Part shown: positions 5,048 to 5,536 of the stretch, one piece after another
Layout of the letters: every line of letters begins with the position of its first letter
Position numbering within the stretch: position 1 is the stretch's first letter
Assembly: GCA_046153015.1 (NCBI GenBank)
Contig: JBJXGF010000380.1
Location: 1 to 5,536, forward strand
DNA length: 5,536 nt
Source: JBJXGF01 sp046153015
GTDB lineage: Bacteria > Actinomycetota > Acidimicrobiia > Acidimicrobiales > CAIXPF01
Direction: 5' to 3'
Program-made: the position numbers and the translations under genes
Notes under the pieces: model-generated
Seen by the model: the letters and a program-made list of their open reading frames with translations, nothing else
The model's database searches: none
What the model was told of the DNA's origin: nothing

Positions 5048-5536
5048 GTGAGCGCCGCGATCGGCTTCGAGGGCCGGCTCGAGCACATCCATGTGGCCCC
5101 GGCCGCCGCGGCGGCGATGGTGGCGTTGGCCGAGGCGAAGCTCGAAGCGGGCGTCGGCCTCCCCGGGGACCGCTACGCGACCCGGACGGGCACCTACTCC
5201 GTCCGCCACCACATCGACCGCCAGGTCACGCTCATCGAGGCCGAGGTCCTGGCCGCCCTGGCCCGCGACCACGGGATCGTGCTCGAACCGCACGAGCACC
5301 GCCGCAACCTGACCACGGCCGGGACGCCGGTGGCCCATCTGGTGGGCCGCTACTTCCGGATCGGGTCCTGCGTGCTCTACGGCGGCCGGCTCAACGTGCC
5401 GTGCCGCCACCTCGAGAACCTGGTCGGCCGGGCCGTGTTCCGCCCGCTGATCCACCGGTCGGGCCTGAAGGCCCGGGTGGTCGTCGGCGGTCCGATCCAG
5501 GTCGGCGACGCGATCTCGCCGGTCGCGCCCTCCGAG
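5048..5536 (+). CDS. MOSC-domain protein (3' end beyond the window)
   Basis: 163 codons are open to the window edge without a stop. The product starts GFEGRLEHIHVAPAAAAAM and has LPGDRYA (38-44), the GTYS segment, RQVTLIEAEVLAAL (58-71), HRRNLTTAG (84-92) and GRYFRIG (100-106). It then has NVPCRHLENL, with Cys119 the conserved MOSC cysteine, and RSGLKARVVVGGPIQVGDAI near the end. MOSC domains occur in molybdenum-cofactor sulfurases and in stand-alone YiiM-like proteins. They are thought to move sulfur via the conserved Cys, or, in YiiM/YcbX relatives, to reduce N-hydroxylated compounds with Moco. This is a stand-alone type lacking the NifS-like domain in the visible part. The GTG start is chosen from the domain's normal N-terminus and the -10 just upstream. 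The length suggests that only a short C-terminal tail is missing. It is a complete-looking gene cut by the window, not a pseudogene. Confidence 0.88.
   Translation, partial: MSAAIGFEGRLEHIHVAPAAAAAMVALAEAKLEAGVGLPGDRYATRTGTYSVRHHIDRQVTLIEAEVLAALARDHGIVLEPHEHRRNLTTAGTPVAHLVGRYFRIGSCVLYGGRLNVPCRHLENLVGRAVFRPLIHRSGLKARVVVGGPIQVGDAISPVAPSE

Noticed and set aside
4064..5455. 463-codon minus-strand open frame opposite the OsmC, sigma and MOSC genes
   Set aside because: It spans three well-supported plus-strand genes and shows no domain; it is a codon-bias shadow.

Overview
The window is about 70% or more GC by eye, with strong G/C third-position bias. Its genes have actinobacterial-looking products, and several carry a TANNNT -10 hexamer only 6-7 nt before the start codon, the arrangement of leaderless mRNAs common in Actinomycetota. 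I infer an actinobacterium, possibly a deep-branching class such as Acidimicrobiia or Thermoleophilia; the class is a guess. Seven protein-coding genes fill nearly all of the window. There is no tRNA, rRNA, CRISPR array, insertion sequence or phage gene, and the longest non-coding stretch is 135 bp.

Layout. (1) 73-594 (+): a short-chain flavodoxin-like protein, convergent with the next gene. (2) 635-1573 (-): a zinc-independent MDR-superfamily NAD(P)H oxidoreductase of the quinone reductase type. (3) 1619-2524 (-): a class I SAM-dependent methyltransferase, directly upstream of the reductase on the same strand. (4) 2525-2659: a divergent promoter region. (5) 2660-3892 (+): a regulator that fuses an OmpR/PhoB-type winged helix to a complete alpha/beta hydrolase domain. 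(6) 3945-4463 (+): an OsmC-family protein. (7) 4460-5017 (+): an ECF-type sigma factor that overlaps the OsmC gene by 4 nt. (8) 5048 to the window end (+): a MOSC-domain protein with no stop codon before the edge.

Two functional units are suggested. The first is the divergent pair of hydrolase-fused regulator and methyltransferase/reductase. The regulator is the natural candidate to control its divergent neighbours, perhaps in response to a small ester or lactone-like ligand bound by the hydrolase domain. The second is a translationally coupled OsmC/sigma-factor pair with no visible anti-sigma gene, which could be a thiol-redox-linked transcription module. A loose redox theme (flavodoxin, quinone reductase, OsmC, MOSC) runs through the window, but a shared pathway is not shown. 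The most interesting items are the hydrolase-regulator fusion, the OsmC-sigma coupling, the helical-turn-spaced G-tracts in the regulator's leader, and the palindrome over the OsmC -10 element.
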